NCBI GenBank assembly: GCA_964035015.1
Contig: OZ036017.1
Span: 6,118,080-6,182,079 of the forward strand
Origin: Corallium rubrum
Lineage: Eukaryota > Cnidaria > Anthozoa > Scleralcyonacea > Coralliidae
Length of the DNA: 64,000 nucleotides
Direction of reading: 5' to 3'
Shown here: piece after piece, positions 10,385 through 21,200 of the stretch
How positions within the stretch are numbered: position 1 is the first letter of the stretch
Layout: every line of letters starts with the position of its first letter
Position numbers and translations under genes: made by a program
Notes under the pieces: generated by a model
The model's database searches: none
Told to the model about the DNA's origin: nothing
What the model saw: only the letters and a program-made list of their open reading frames with translations

Positions 10385-13141
10385 TTTGTTGCCGTGGAAA
10401 CACATTCCACGTATAGATAAGGACAGCAGCTTCGTGATCAAACTAAAAACAACCTTGGTTATCTAACATTTGCTGCTAAAAATACCTTCTTTCTTCAACG
10501 TTATTTGGCGACGTTGTCTTCCGCCATTTTGAACTACTACCCAACTCTCGGTAGATTTACGTCATGAGTACGGAATTTCTTGGCTCGTTGCTCAGACGTC
10601 TCTTTCGCGGAAGCATAATAAAGATAGACTTCCCTTTGTTGACACCTTGGTGTCTCTTTAATAATGCATACCTATATTTGTAAATACCATTCATCCTCAC
10701 GGACTCAACGAACGTTTTTCTTTTATTTAAAACCTCAGAAGACGTTGTTTCTGTTTATTAATTTATCTATTTTTACTCTCGCTCATCCTTTTTACACCCC
10801 CTTCCTTTTTGCTCATCGACGGTATGAATAGCAAATGTATTTGGCATCTCATTATCGATTTGTTATTGTTATTTTGATTTGATTGGCTAATTGTTCGCAT
10901 TCATTATCAATTTGTTATAGTTATTTTTATCTGATTGGCTTATTTTTAGTCACATGATTACCTTTCGTATATAAGCTCATCGTTTGTTTACACTCTTTAC
11001 GTTTCTCTCTGCTCGAAACGTTAGACTCCCACGTTCTCTGTTTCGGCAGTATATCTAACCTTACTATATTTCGTTTGTAAATAATACTTGGTTTCTCGGT
11101 TCCTGAGCGATTTTAAGCAAAATCGATCTTCTTTATTATGCTTCCGTCTTAAAGATAACTTGAACTTTCTATTCTATTCCAGTTCTAAATACTGACAGAA
11201 AGTTTTAGAAACTTTCAGAAGTATTAACTTCTCGTTTCTGAGCGTGGGGTACGTTAGAACATTTCCTAGGAAATTTTCCCCCCTGGAGAGACATATTTCC
11301 TAGGAAGTTTGGCCCGGGGGGATTTCCTGTGACACCTGTACCCTTACCCCAGAAGCCACAAGCATCATTGCTTTCTTCTTAGCATCTTCAGGCGTCTTGC
11401 TTGTATCCTGAGCTTCTGGAAATAATTTTGAAAAAATATCAGTACTGATTTCATAACCAACTGCAGCGTGCGGGCAATGACAATGACTGACATAATGTAC
11501 ATGCAAAGCAATGAATATAAAAATAATCATCCTGGTATGCCAAGTTGTCTGAGGAAATATGTTTATTGGAGGAAATGTTTTTTCTGACCTTGCCTGGCTA
11601 CCAGTGCTGAGTTCTCATGTTACCCACCTGTCTCATATAAACGCTGCAGTGGGAAAAGCAAGGGAACTAGACAAGTGCTGAGTAACTTGGCTGGTTGGCT
11701 AAGTTGCCTCCATATAAACAAGTCCATTCAGTCGTCAATGTAGATTGTATACTTCGAAGTTATTTGTCCAGTCACGAATCAATACCGTTTGGCTATTTCT
11801 CTGGCACTATGTCATTTTCTTCTAAAGCTAAACCTTAACCTTACCAAAAACTCTAATCCCTGATAGGGTGCTAATTCCCACCAGCGTAAAGTCTCTTACA
11901 CCCTTGTTTTCAAGGCGGGCCAAATCTGGCATTGAGTTTATTTGTATATATGTATGCAATCTCGCAGCAAGAGCCTTCGTCAGCACGCGGACGAAGGCTC
12001 CGTGATAATCCATCGCTGGAGACCAAAAAACGGTTGTCGATTGAAAAGAACATGCGCCGCCAGAAATAGACGTGATATGGAGATTATTCTGTGATCGAAA
12101 TCTTTGCAAATGGAAGGAACCGATGTTTTTGGGTTTTGCACTGATTTAATCATTACAGAAACTAAACAGAGGTCTACAAATTAAAGATAATTAACAATTT
12201 TTCACCGAAGTGGAGGTAAATATCTACACTATTCACAATTGTTTTAGCATATACCTCATAAATGAAATAGCAAGTTTAACATTCTTATATTCTTCGGTAT
12301 TTTCCTATTACAAGTTCAAGCGACGGCCCGCTAGCAACTTGGCCTACTCGATATTTGTCGACAAAACAGCTTTTACAACTTCTGAATATATGTAGTCGCT
12401 AGAAAATTGTAAAGAAACATACCTATGGACACTCTTCTACTTAATTTTGTTGACTTTTCTCGTTATTCTACTACATCAGCCTTGTTTATCAACAGAATCT
12501 CCTGCTTCAGTAAACAAAGCAAAACTGGGCTGCCATTCTGTTTTGCCCGCTGGTGAGTCATGTGCAGGATATCTGGAGCTAGAAGAACCAATCAGATTGC
12601 GCGAAAAGCACTATTCCTCTGCGAGGTATATGCTAAACTGTTATTATAATATTCTGAACAATAAAATATGTTGGAACATCACTGCTGGTTTCCTTTAAAG
12701 CTGTTTATCAAAAAACACGACAAATAAAAGCCGAACTGGTGTAAATAAGAAGGCCAAGAAGCGACACGAAAAAGTCAACAGATAAGGTAAACAGCATACT
12801 CCCTCTCCGAAGACGAAAACAACGCTCGAAGCTTAGAAATAAAATGAACCAATAGCCATATAATAAATTCCTTATTAAACTCGTTTGCTCGGTCTGTACT
12901 GGAAAGTATTTGCCCTCTTAGATGCGCATTTTTGCCCAACATGAGGGCATTAATTTTTGGCTCCAGAAATTTTTTTGTGCGCAATTTGCAAAGTTAGCAC
13001 TCAGCAGGGTACAACCAGACAAATAACCCCTTATTGTATAAAACATACCTCTTTTCACTGCTGGTTTTACTTTAATTTCAGTCTTTTCTTTTAACTTCTG
13101 CAAGGCTCTTTTCTACAAAGTACATACACCACAAGATAATG
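10385..13141. other. Long stretch without recognised gene
   Basis: Contains at 10840-11072 a half-copy of the foldback element found complete at 26786-27487 (shared TGATTGGCTAAT, CTCGAAACGTTAGA and CTTACTATATT words). Minus-strand open frames at 11300-11530 and 11828-12109, and plus-strand ones at 12210-12395 and 12447-12698, give no family match and lack convincing splice signals. Confidence 0.4.
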
Positions 13142-13585
13142 CTATGTAATATAAATCGTCTGTTGACAATTATTAGTTAATCTAGTAATAAGACATAAGG
13201 CAAAAAAAAAATACCTGGGTTTCCTATTTCTCTTCACAAAAACTTAGTTAGGGTAGGTCGGATTTACTTTTTTTTACTTTTTTTTTAATTTAGTGCCTAG
13301 GAATAACAATAATATTCTTTCCAACACCAAATGTCAATTACGCTAGCACATCTATTCAAGCTAACTTTGAGCACAATACTAGGTTCTGACGCCACGCTTG
13401 CTATCCCAAGATGCAAATCATGCTGCAACTCGGGCCCATGCTCCTTAAAAATTCAATAAAAAGATTAGGGTCGACATTTTGCTAGCAAAAAACTAGGTAG
13501 GGTCAGGAAACCGGAAACCCAGGTATTTGTTTTCCTAATTGATTAGTAACAAGACGGCTGCTTAGGCTTTCACTCGGGCTTACCG
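13142..13585 (+). mobile_element. LTR fragment, split by a MITE
   Basis: 13142-13200 (ATGTAATATAAATCGTCTG...) matches the start of the LTR at 46432-46631. The match resumes after 13529 (TAATTGATTA then AGTAA-like). The intervening 13208-13528 has its own inverted termini. So an LTR copy was opened by a later insertion. Confidence 0.55.
13208..13528. mobile_element. Short TIR element inside the LTR
   Basis: Termini AAATACCTGGGTTTCC and GGAAACCCAGGTATTT are perfect inverted repeats of 16 bp. A second inner motif, TAGGTAGGGTCAGG/TTAGTTAGGGTAGG, lies near both ends. There is no coding capacity, so it is probably a MITE. The TSD is unclear because of the adjacent A run. Confidence 0.6.
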
Positions 13586-13689
13586 ATTGCTACAACCTTG
13601 GCATAGTCTATGCACGGAACAGCGCAACAGCGTCCACATAACCGTTTGTTAAAAAGTACAAAATTTTCAGAGGTCATGTAGTTACAGCG

Positions 13690-14590
13690 GTGCAAGAAGA
13701 AGGTGTTGAAGCGTTTGCTGAGTACCGTTATAATAATCGGTCGGGTAAATTCAGTGACAAAGAAAGACGCTCGTCCTATGCCACGTATTGACGAGATCCT
13801 AGACCAGCTGGGCGATGCACGCTACTTTAGTACCCTGGACTTTGCTTCCGGGTATTGTCAAATTGAAAGAGGACACGGAGAAAACAGCTTTTTTGTGTTT
13901 GTAGACTACTATAAATTCACAGTTATGCCTTTCGGTTAAACTAACGCTCCTGCCACATTCAACGTATGGTGGGAACGCCACTGAAAGGAATTAAAGGATG
14001 CCTGCTGTTCCTTGACGATATTTTATTGGGGAGGTTAAGCCCGACTTCCGATGCGAATACCAGTATACCAATAGTCTACACTTCCGCTTCCGATTCGTTG
14101 TCATATTCGAAATCCGATCAGCCTGCTAATTCGAATGTGAATATTGAAACTGTGAAACATGGTGGGTAATATAAACCTCGAAGACGTCTTGCTTCTGGAA
14201 GCATATGATGATGACATTATAAACGAAGAAGAGCTTCTTCTCCAGCGACCAGATCCCATATTCGGTCTGCATCATCCCATCTAACTGACTTCCGAAATTC
14301 GGTCAACTTCGGAAGTGTTGACTACCGAAATCCCATACGCCGTCGTTAAATGATCTACTGCGCATGAAAAGAACCGCATTCAGTATTGGTACTCACATCG
14401 GAATTCGAACTTAATCTCGCTATTACCTTTTCGGAGACGTGCGAGGAATATCGACGCATTTTAGAAGATGTCCTTCTGCGTATTCGGGCAGCAGGATTGA
14501 AGATCAAGCAAGACAAATGCCAATTCGCTCAAGAGCCCATCAAATTCCTTGGCCACATCGTATCATCACGAGCAACCGAACATGTCTTAA
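13690..14590 (+). pseudogene. Gypsy-type reverse transcriptase fragment
   Basis: The translation of 13750-13939 shows the RT palm region: RPMPRIDEILDQLGDARYF, then STLDFASGYCQI, then the MPFG motif. After a frame break the catalytic-site region FLDDIL is at about 14008-14028. The frame is then interrupted by a 392-bp TIR element and resumes at about 14421 with the downstream RT segment ending KFLGHIVSS. RT converts retrotransposon RNA to cDNA. This copy is broken by frameshifts and by the insertion, and lacks upstream gag and protease here. It belongs with the integrase pieces at 14770-15045 and 25330-26790. Confidence 0.85.
14029..14420. mobile_element. TIR element inside the gypsy RT
   Basis: Imperfect TIRs of about 40 bp: GGGAGGTTAAGCCCGACTTC at the left and the reverse complement GCGAGATTAAGTTCGAATTC at the right, both continuing CGATG.GA.TACCA. 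It sits exactly between two blocks of RT coding sequence. The TSD may be TATT (TTATTG at left, TATTACC at right) but is not certain. Non-autonomous. Confidence 0.7.
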
Positions 14591-14769
14591 TTGAAATTAT
14601 GCGCATGTACGTCACAACATTTGACATTTACATATCAAACAAACTGAAATATCTCAAAAACGAAGCAAGGTAACCAAAAAACTGAAAAATATGTTACTTT
14701 GTCATTTTAAGCGTTCTTTCAAATAAAACAAACCTAATTTTCGTGTCATATGCACTTTAAAGCTTTCGC

Positions 14770-15045
14770 ACAATTATCCAAGTTCAGGGCACATGGGAGT
14801 CAACGGTTGCTTGGAACGCTTACAACAACGATATTACTGGCCAGGGATGGCGACAGAAGTGCAGCAGCTGTGGATAGCCGAGTGCGAACAATGCAACCAC
14901 CGTAATTAAACACCCATCACATCACATCACATCACAAAGGGCGCCTATGACGAGTATAAACGTTGGACAGCCTATGGAACTATGGGCCATGGATGTTCTA
15001 GGCCCACTCCCGATAACTGCACGCAGTAAGCAGTGTATGCAGGCT
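14770..15045 (+). pseudogene. Gypsy integrase, zinc-binding and start of core domain
   Basis: The translation of about 14785-14905 gives an H2C2 zinc-binding domain (HMGVNGCLERLQQRYYWPGM, then CEQC). 14947-15030 gives the start of the catalytic core with ELWAMDVLGPLPI, holding the first Asp. A stop lies between them in the CATCA-repeat linker (14920-14935). The rest of the core is found 10 kb away at 25330, separated by the 9.9-kb transposon and a RecQ-like scrap. Confidence 0.8.
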
Positions 15046-15164
15046 CGATTTCCAGCCGTATCTCGGGGCCCAGAACTTACCTCCCCCGAAATCTATGGTT
15101 GGCCATTCGTTTCAAAATTGGGTCTTCGTATACGGGGCTTTTTTGCACGTATATTTCTATATTT

Positions 15165-15455
15165 TCATCTGTTTGTACGCGTATATACGCCTATTTTCGA
15201 CGCATGTATACACGCGTCTTTTTGTACGCGTATATTGGCGTTTTTATACGCGTATATACACGCGTCTTTTTGAACGCGTATATACACGCGACTTTTTGAA
15301 CACGTATATACACGCGTCTTTTTGAACGCATATATACACGCGTCTTTTTGAACGCGTATATACACGCGTCTTTTTGAACGCGTATATACACGCGTCTTTT
15401 TGAACGCGTATATACACGCGTCTTTTTGAACGCGTATATACACGCGTCTTTTTGT
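15165..15455. repeat. Left subterminal ACGCGT repeat array
   Basis: About ten tandem copies of a 26-bp unit, 'ACGCGTCTTTTTGAACGCGT' followed by ATATAC. Two variant units near the outer side contain CGACGCATG. Each unit has two ACGCGT palindromes. This looks like an array of transposase-binding sites by analogy with other transposons with subterminal repeats (inference). Confidence 0.9.
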
Positions 15456-15515
15456 AACCGAGCGAGAAGACTGGTACGACTATAAATAAGAGAAATATAA
15501 AATTCTTGGCAAAAG

Positions 15516-17039
15516 ATGGCGGATAATAATTATGTATTGACAGTTGATTTACTGGAAGCAATAAGACTAATATTAAATGATTGTAGAAGACATTATCCGA
15601 CGACAGACCGTAATATGGCAGAGAACTTAGTTATTCGTTTACAAGTTGCTGTCGAATCAGTTGACCGTCTGATGAATACGTTAATTGGTACTGGTCGTGA
15701 ACCTCAAGTACTACAACATCTTGTTTCCCTGGATACTCAACTTAGATCCCTATTATACAGGTGGGAAGTTTTAACTATCGGAGCAAGCTCATGCACCAGA
15801 GTTAATCCTGCAAGAATACTACCCGAAGTGAATAATGACCCAACTCTTCGAAGAGTTGGTCGTCCATCATATGACATTTCTATACCACAGTTAGAGTTCT
15901 TCAGGAATAGGATGAGATTTACCTGGAATCAAATTTCATCGATGCTCTTGGTTTCAAGAACAACACTTTGGCGAAGAGTCAGAGATGTCGAATCATTTAG
16001 CCATTATTATACTGACATAACAGATAATAATTTAGATGAATGTATTCGTAGACTAAGGCAAACTTTTCCCAATTCTGGTATAAGCATGATGCTGGGACAC
16101 TTACGTAGTCGAAATGTCTATATTCAGCGCCATCGGATACGCGCGAGTTTGGTGAGAATTGATCCAGTGGGAAGTTCCTTGAGGTGGCTCAACAGTGTTG
16201 CTAGACGTGTATACAGTGTGCCAGGGCCAAACTCACTTTGGCATATTGATGGACTGCATGCCTTGATACGCTGGAGATTTGTAGTCCATGGAGGAATAGA
16301 TGGGTTTTCTAGACTTATTGTTTTCTTAGTCTGTTCAACGAACAATCTAGCTTCCACAGTACTAACAAATTTTATGGCAGCTGTGGATAGACATGGATGG
16401 CCATCAAGCGTACGGTCTGACAAGGGGGGTGAAAATGTTGATGTGGCAGAAGCTATGCTAAGACACAGAGGTCTTAACAGGGGAAGTCACATTGCAGGAG
16501 TATCTGTTCATAATCAGCGCATTGAGCGATTATGGAGAGATGTGTTTGTTGGTGTTTGCCACTTTTTCTATACACTCTTCTATAGTATGGAAGAAAATGG
16601 AATATTGGATCCAACAAATACAGTTGATCTATTTTGCCTACACTATGTTTTTTGTCCAAGGATAAATCATCAGTTAAACCTTTTCACAGGAGCTTGGAAT
16701 AATCACCCACTGAGAACTGAGGCAAACTGGAATCCTTGGCAAATTTGGGTTAATGGAGTTATTTCTCATGAAAACATGGAGAATACTGCAGTCAGAGATG
16801 TTTTTGATGGGATCACACCACCTGGTGATCTGTACGGTATGGATCCACAAGGACCTCCACCAAATGAATTTGACCTTGGCACTGTTGAAGTACCAGATAC
16901 AACACTCCCATTGAATGATATGGAACTTAGAACTATTTCACACATCCAACCTCTTGCTTGGAGTAATAACTATGGTGTTGACATTTACTTGGAAACAAGA
17001 ACAATAATTGCCACACTTATGGAAGCAAATATGAGATAG
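15516..17039 (+). CDS. IS3-like DDE transposase (rve fold), 507 aa
   Basis: Intronless gene that starts just inside the left TIR (AAGATGG context) and ends in TAG. Predicted to cut and join the element's TIRs in the nucleus. Residues 1-100 are helical and unrecognised. About 112-157 is a helix-turn-helix (GRPSYDISIPQLEFF, FTWNQISSMLLVSRTTLWRR). About 176-216 resembles the HTH_21 segment of IS3 OrfB (SGISMMLGHLRSRNVYIQRH). The rve core follows: LWHIDGLHAL (D245), VRSDKGGEN (D302), HNQRIERLWRD (E337), giving a D-D-34-E triad with all three residues present. The C-terminal 100 residues are acidic and Pro-rich. No stops or frameshifts. Ginger or retroviral-type integrase is the alternative family. 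Confidence 0.9.
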   Translation: MADNNYVLTVDLLEAIRLILNDCRRHYPTTDRNMAENLVIRLQVAVESVDRLMNTLIGTGREPQVLQHLVSLDTQLRSLLYRWEVLTIGASSCTRVNPARILPEVNNDPTLRRVGRPSYDISIPQLEFFRNRMRFTWNQISSMLLVSRTTLWRRVRDVESFSHYYTDITDNNLDECIRRLRQTFPNSGISMMLGHLRSRNVYIQRHRIRASLVRIDPVGSSLRWLNSVARRVYSVPGPNSLWHIDGLHALIRWRFVVHGGIDGFSRLIVFLVCSTNNLASTVLTNFMAAVDRHGWPSSVRSDKGGENVDVAEAMLRHRGLNRGSHIAGVSVHNQRIERLWRDVFVGVCHFFYTLFYSMEENGILDPTNTVDLFCLHYVFCPRINHQLNLFTGAWNNHPLRTEANWNPWQIWVNGVISHENMENTAVRDVFDGITPPGDLYGMDPQGPPPNEFDLGTVEVPDTTLPLNDMELRTISHIQPLAWSNNYGVDIYLETRTIIATLMEANMR

Positions 17040-18200
17040 ATCATTACACAGTGAGTTCATAAGAAAATATAAATTTTTATTGTTAAATTTCAAAGCACAA
17101 GTGATGTTAATGATACAGTGTAACAAGTTAAAGTGGCTCTCAGATGAAAATATTGTTGGCAATGTTTTTGCTTAATCCTAAAGATGTTATGGTAGTTGGT
17201 AATCGTGCAAAGTTTCATTTCAAAATTTGGTGAAGAAAAGGTGATATTTTACAGTACTGTAGGCTCAATAACAATGACCCTTTTGTTGACAACAACAATG
17301 ATCTTTCGTTTTATTGAGTCTATGACAGAAGTTTTTCTCCAAAATACAAACTTTACACTTAAAATACAACTTTGTTTTTGAGAATTTTGAAATGAAACAT
17401 TGAAACTCCGTACAATTACTACCATAATGTCTTTAGGATTATGCAGAAACATTACCAAAAATATTTTCAGAGAACGACTTTAATTGTACAGTATTTGCCT
17501 GCAGTTTTCTGTAATACCATGCTTTGCATCCTGGAATGTAACTCAGAAACAAAACAGTGTTATTTGGAAAAAAATAGTTATAAATGGGTAAAAATTATTG
17601 TTGAATGTTGATGTGCTACTATGTGAATTTGGTTTAAACACAAAGTCACAAACAAAGACAAATTAATGTGTTTTCTGAAGGCACTAAAATTTTACACCTA
17701 ATTCTATCCCAACTTTTTATAATTACATACAGAATTTGCTGGTGGAGACTTGTCTTTCTAGTACTCAAACATCCAGGAGCAAAACAGCATTCAGATTTAC
17801 ACACTTATAGGACTTTTTCAATCTGCTCAATATAATTATTTTGTCAAAACAAAATAACATTGAGGAGATACCCCCACCCCTGATGGTGCAAAGCATTATG
17901 GTACTTCATTTGTAAAAGAATACAGTCATGTAAAGTGCTTTGGTTTAAAAATAAGATAAATTGGCTATTAACCCACATACAGTTGGTTACATACCTGTAT
18001 ATCTGTAAAGTTTTAAATTGTGCTGTCTTTCTTTAATTATACAATAGGTAGAATAGTAAAAACTATAATACAGTATCTTTAAACTTCATGACAAAAATGG
18101 TAACCATTCTTTAACACAACGTAAAAAGATGCTTTTAAATTAACATGTCAAACTTGTTATTGCAGAACAATAACTAAGTTCAAGGGGTGGTTTCAGTAAC
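17040..18200. other. Intergenic region between convergent transposon genes
   Basis: AT-rich, no genes. It should hold both 3' UTRs. An AAAATATAAA stretch just after the transposase stop could serve as a poly(A) signal region, but no signal is decisive. Confidence 0.5.
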
Positions 18201-21200
18201 TCACGTCAACCCAAACCCCATGGATCCAAAAGCTATAGCTGTGTCAAGCTTTTTGAAAAATACATTCTTGCTGGTATGGATTACTGGAAGCTTGATAAGA
18301 CCAAAACATGCCTGTGCCATGGGTAATTCATTTGTGTCATCATCACTTAAATATTGTATGGATAGCCTGCAACTGAGGCCAAGAGGGGGTATACTTCTGT
18401 ATCCTGTTGAAAATTGCAGCAAAGGCACAAGTCTCCCTTCTGGAAATTCTGGAAATTAAGAATAATATAAAACAGGGATATTTTCAAGCATTTTAGTCTA
18501 TAATACTACCTTTTTCAAAGATCGAGTTTAGTGACAATCTGCCAATCTTTGCATCCAGAGTGTATTGATGTATGTAAAGCTTTGCAGCTCAGGGAAGTTG
18601 AAGGGGGGATGTTTATAATCTATCTTATTTCACACTGGCAAAAAAATAAATTTTAAGGAAAATTCAGTCAAATTTTATAAAATTCTGGTATTTTTAAAAA
18701 AAACAACCCACATACTGTAAGAAGATTGAGTTTCAAAGACCTGTTGGAAATACATCACATTATAAGATCATCAATAACTATACTAACATCGCTTGAAGGA
18801 GGTAAGTCAGTTATGTCCCCATTTTTAAAGAATGTTTTCCAACTTCAATGTGAGCAACAGTTACTGGTGGATGTTTGAGCAATTGTTCACCCCAAATATT
18901 ATGTTCTAAGGGTACTGGGGCAAGAATACTGTAAGTGGTATTGGGGGAGAGGATAATTGCCCCTAGAAACAGTTCTTCTGTGCTAATAACTAACCTTCAC
19001 AAGGTGTATCCCCATTCTCAATGTATTTCATGAACCAGTCATAGATTTGGCAATCAGGGTATTCACTTGGCTTGATACAGTCCTTGGAAAATAGACTCTT
19101 GAATTCTGCTGCTGTAAGAGGATGTTCCTCGTGTACCAGGAACTTTTTGAATTGACTGGGATGAGCTTCCATTATTGGCAGAATTCCAACAATGCCAAGA
19201 CCTTTCCTTATCTCATCCATTGACTTCACTCTCTTTCTTATAACCTCCTCGATGATTAAGCCTTGCACTATTTCACTCTTGTTTGTGATCAAAATAGCTT
19301 GTGTACAAGGCCACCCTGAACCATTAATGACTTCCAAGTATTCTGGTACATCAAGTAATGAATCAATTTCTTCTTGTGTTGAAGCTAAATCCATCTATCA
19401 TGTAATGTAAATACAAAGATTAATTTTATACATTAAATTAATGTACTGTACAACTATATGACTTATGAGTAATATTGGGCATTTCACTCGATTACATAGC
19501 ATGTTCTAGGGATTTATGGTGAAGGAAAATTCGAGTGTAGATTATATACATTATAAGACCAAACCGGGACCAGTTGCGAAAAATGCAACTACACAGGCCT
19601 TCTGTATATACAGAACTCGCGATCAAGCTCTCGGCAACGGCCTCCGTGGCTCAGTGGTCAGAGCATTGCACTAGGATCGCAAGGTCGTGGGTTCAATTCC
19701 TGCCGGAAGGCCTGTGTAGTTGCATTTTTCGCAACTGGTCCCGGTTTGGTCTTATACAGTAATGTATATATTCTACACTCGAATTTTCCTTCACCATAAA
19801 TCCCTAGAACATATATGACTTATGTATTTTAAATCTTGAATTTCAATTTAAACAAGAAATCTATTATCATTGTACAAACCTTAGCAATAACATCATGAAT
19901 TGCAAGTGTACTAGCATCTTTAGGAATATCATCACTACATGGTAACATAGACATAGATTGAACAACTGCATCTTCTGAGGCTGTACACAAGTACTGATAT
20001 ACAGCAGGTGCAAGCATAGGATATGCTGGACCAGCCTGTAATAAAGAATGCCCTATGATCATGCCTGCAATAACATGATGGTTACTTCCCCAGGACTTTC
20101 TTGGAATACGTCTTTCAGCCTTTCCCTCGAAGAATCTTTTATCCATTTCTTGTAACAGGCAACTAAAGAATTCAGCTTTTATGGCCCCAGCATCAAGCCC
20201 ATCCTCCCCATCGAAGCTAATTGTAAGGTTTCTTTGCAACTTTGATTTGTCTCCCATACACTGCTTATAAAATGTTAAGCCAGACTTCCATATTTCTTCT
20301 CTATTTAGACACAAAAAGTGATCATCATATTTGTTTACTAGCTTTGATATCTCTCTTTGCAGCAGCTCCTCAGCAGTCATTGTAATGTCATTATCATCCA
20401 TCATGCATGGGAATTCTTGACTATCACAAATCCACTCAATGACATCTGAAGCAGTTGCAAGGGAGCCCTATGTTAAATGTTGATAAATAATTAAAAAAAA
20501 TGTTAGAACACACTAAGCTACTGATCACTTAGTATAACATTCTTTGAACTGTTTGAAGATAAAACCAACTAGATGCTCATGTAAATTTGCATGTACATGT
20601 ACACTACTCATGTTAAAGCTTGTATGGGGTGGTCTGGCTGGTAAGGGCCATTTGGGGGAAGTAAGGCTAAAAGACGAGCCCTGAGGAAATATCCCAAGTA
20701 CAACTAGTTACAAGAAGGGCAGTTGAATAAAAGAGAAAAATGGGTGTGTTTGAATCTCAAAACACTAGTGAGTCATTTGGAAATTATGTACAAATCATGA
20801 TCAAAGTGCATGCAGTTAGGGCTGTGGACCCATCCCTTCCTTGCCTTAGTTTGTTTTGGGGTTTTTTATTTAAACTTTATTTTTGCCCTAAGAGCTTACT
20901 TATAATATAAATTATAACCACAAATTATAATAATTTATATAGTCAAAGTTAAGGTGTGAATATGCTTCTACATGTTAACAAAACTAAATTAAAAGCTTCA
21001 AAAGTTCAATCAATCAATTCAATGAGCATTAAATTGTAAAAGTATGTAAAATTATGATTGTTGAAAAGTATTGCATATTACATACACAGGCTAATATTCC
21101 TTTGTCAGCATCTTCTGATGAGAAACCAGCTTCAATCACATATCCTTCGAACATAAAGGAAACAAAATGTTATGGGTTTTGTTTGGCCTGTGTCAACTCA

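Noticed and set aside
13799..13981. Minus-strand frame opposite the RT fragment
   Set aside because: The plus strand carries the clear RT motifs. The minus frame is a shadow.
15165..15443. Repetitive frames (RVYIRVQKDACIYA type) in 15.0-15.6 kb and 24.56-25.1 kb
   Set aside because: They are the ACGCGT subterminal repeats of the transposon TIRs read in various frames.
18990..19394. Separate short gene with its own ATG at 19394
   Set aside because: The ATG directly follows a good acceptor and the translation continues the HECT domain in phase, so it is exon 8.
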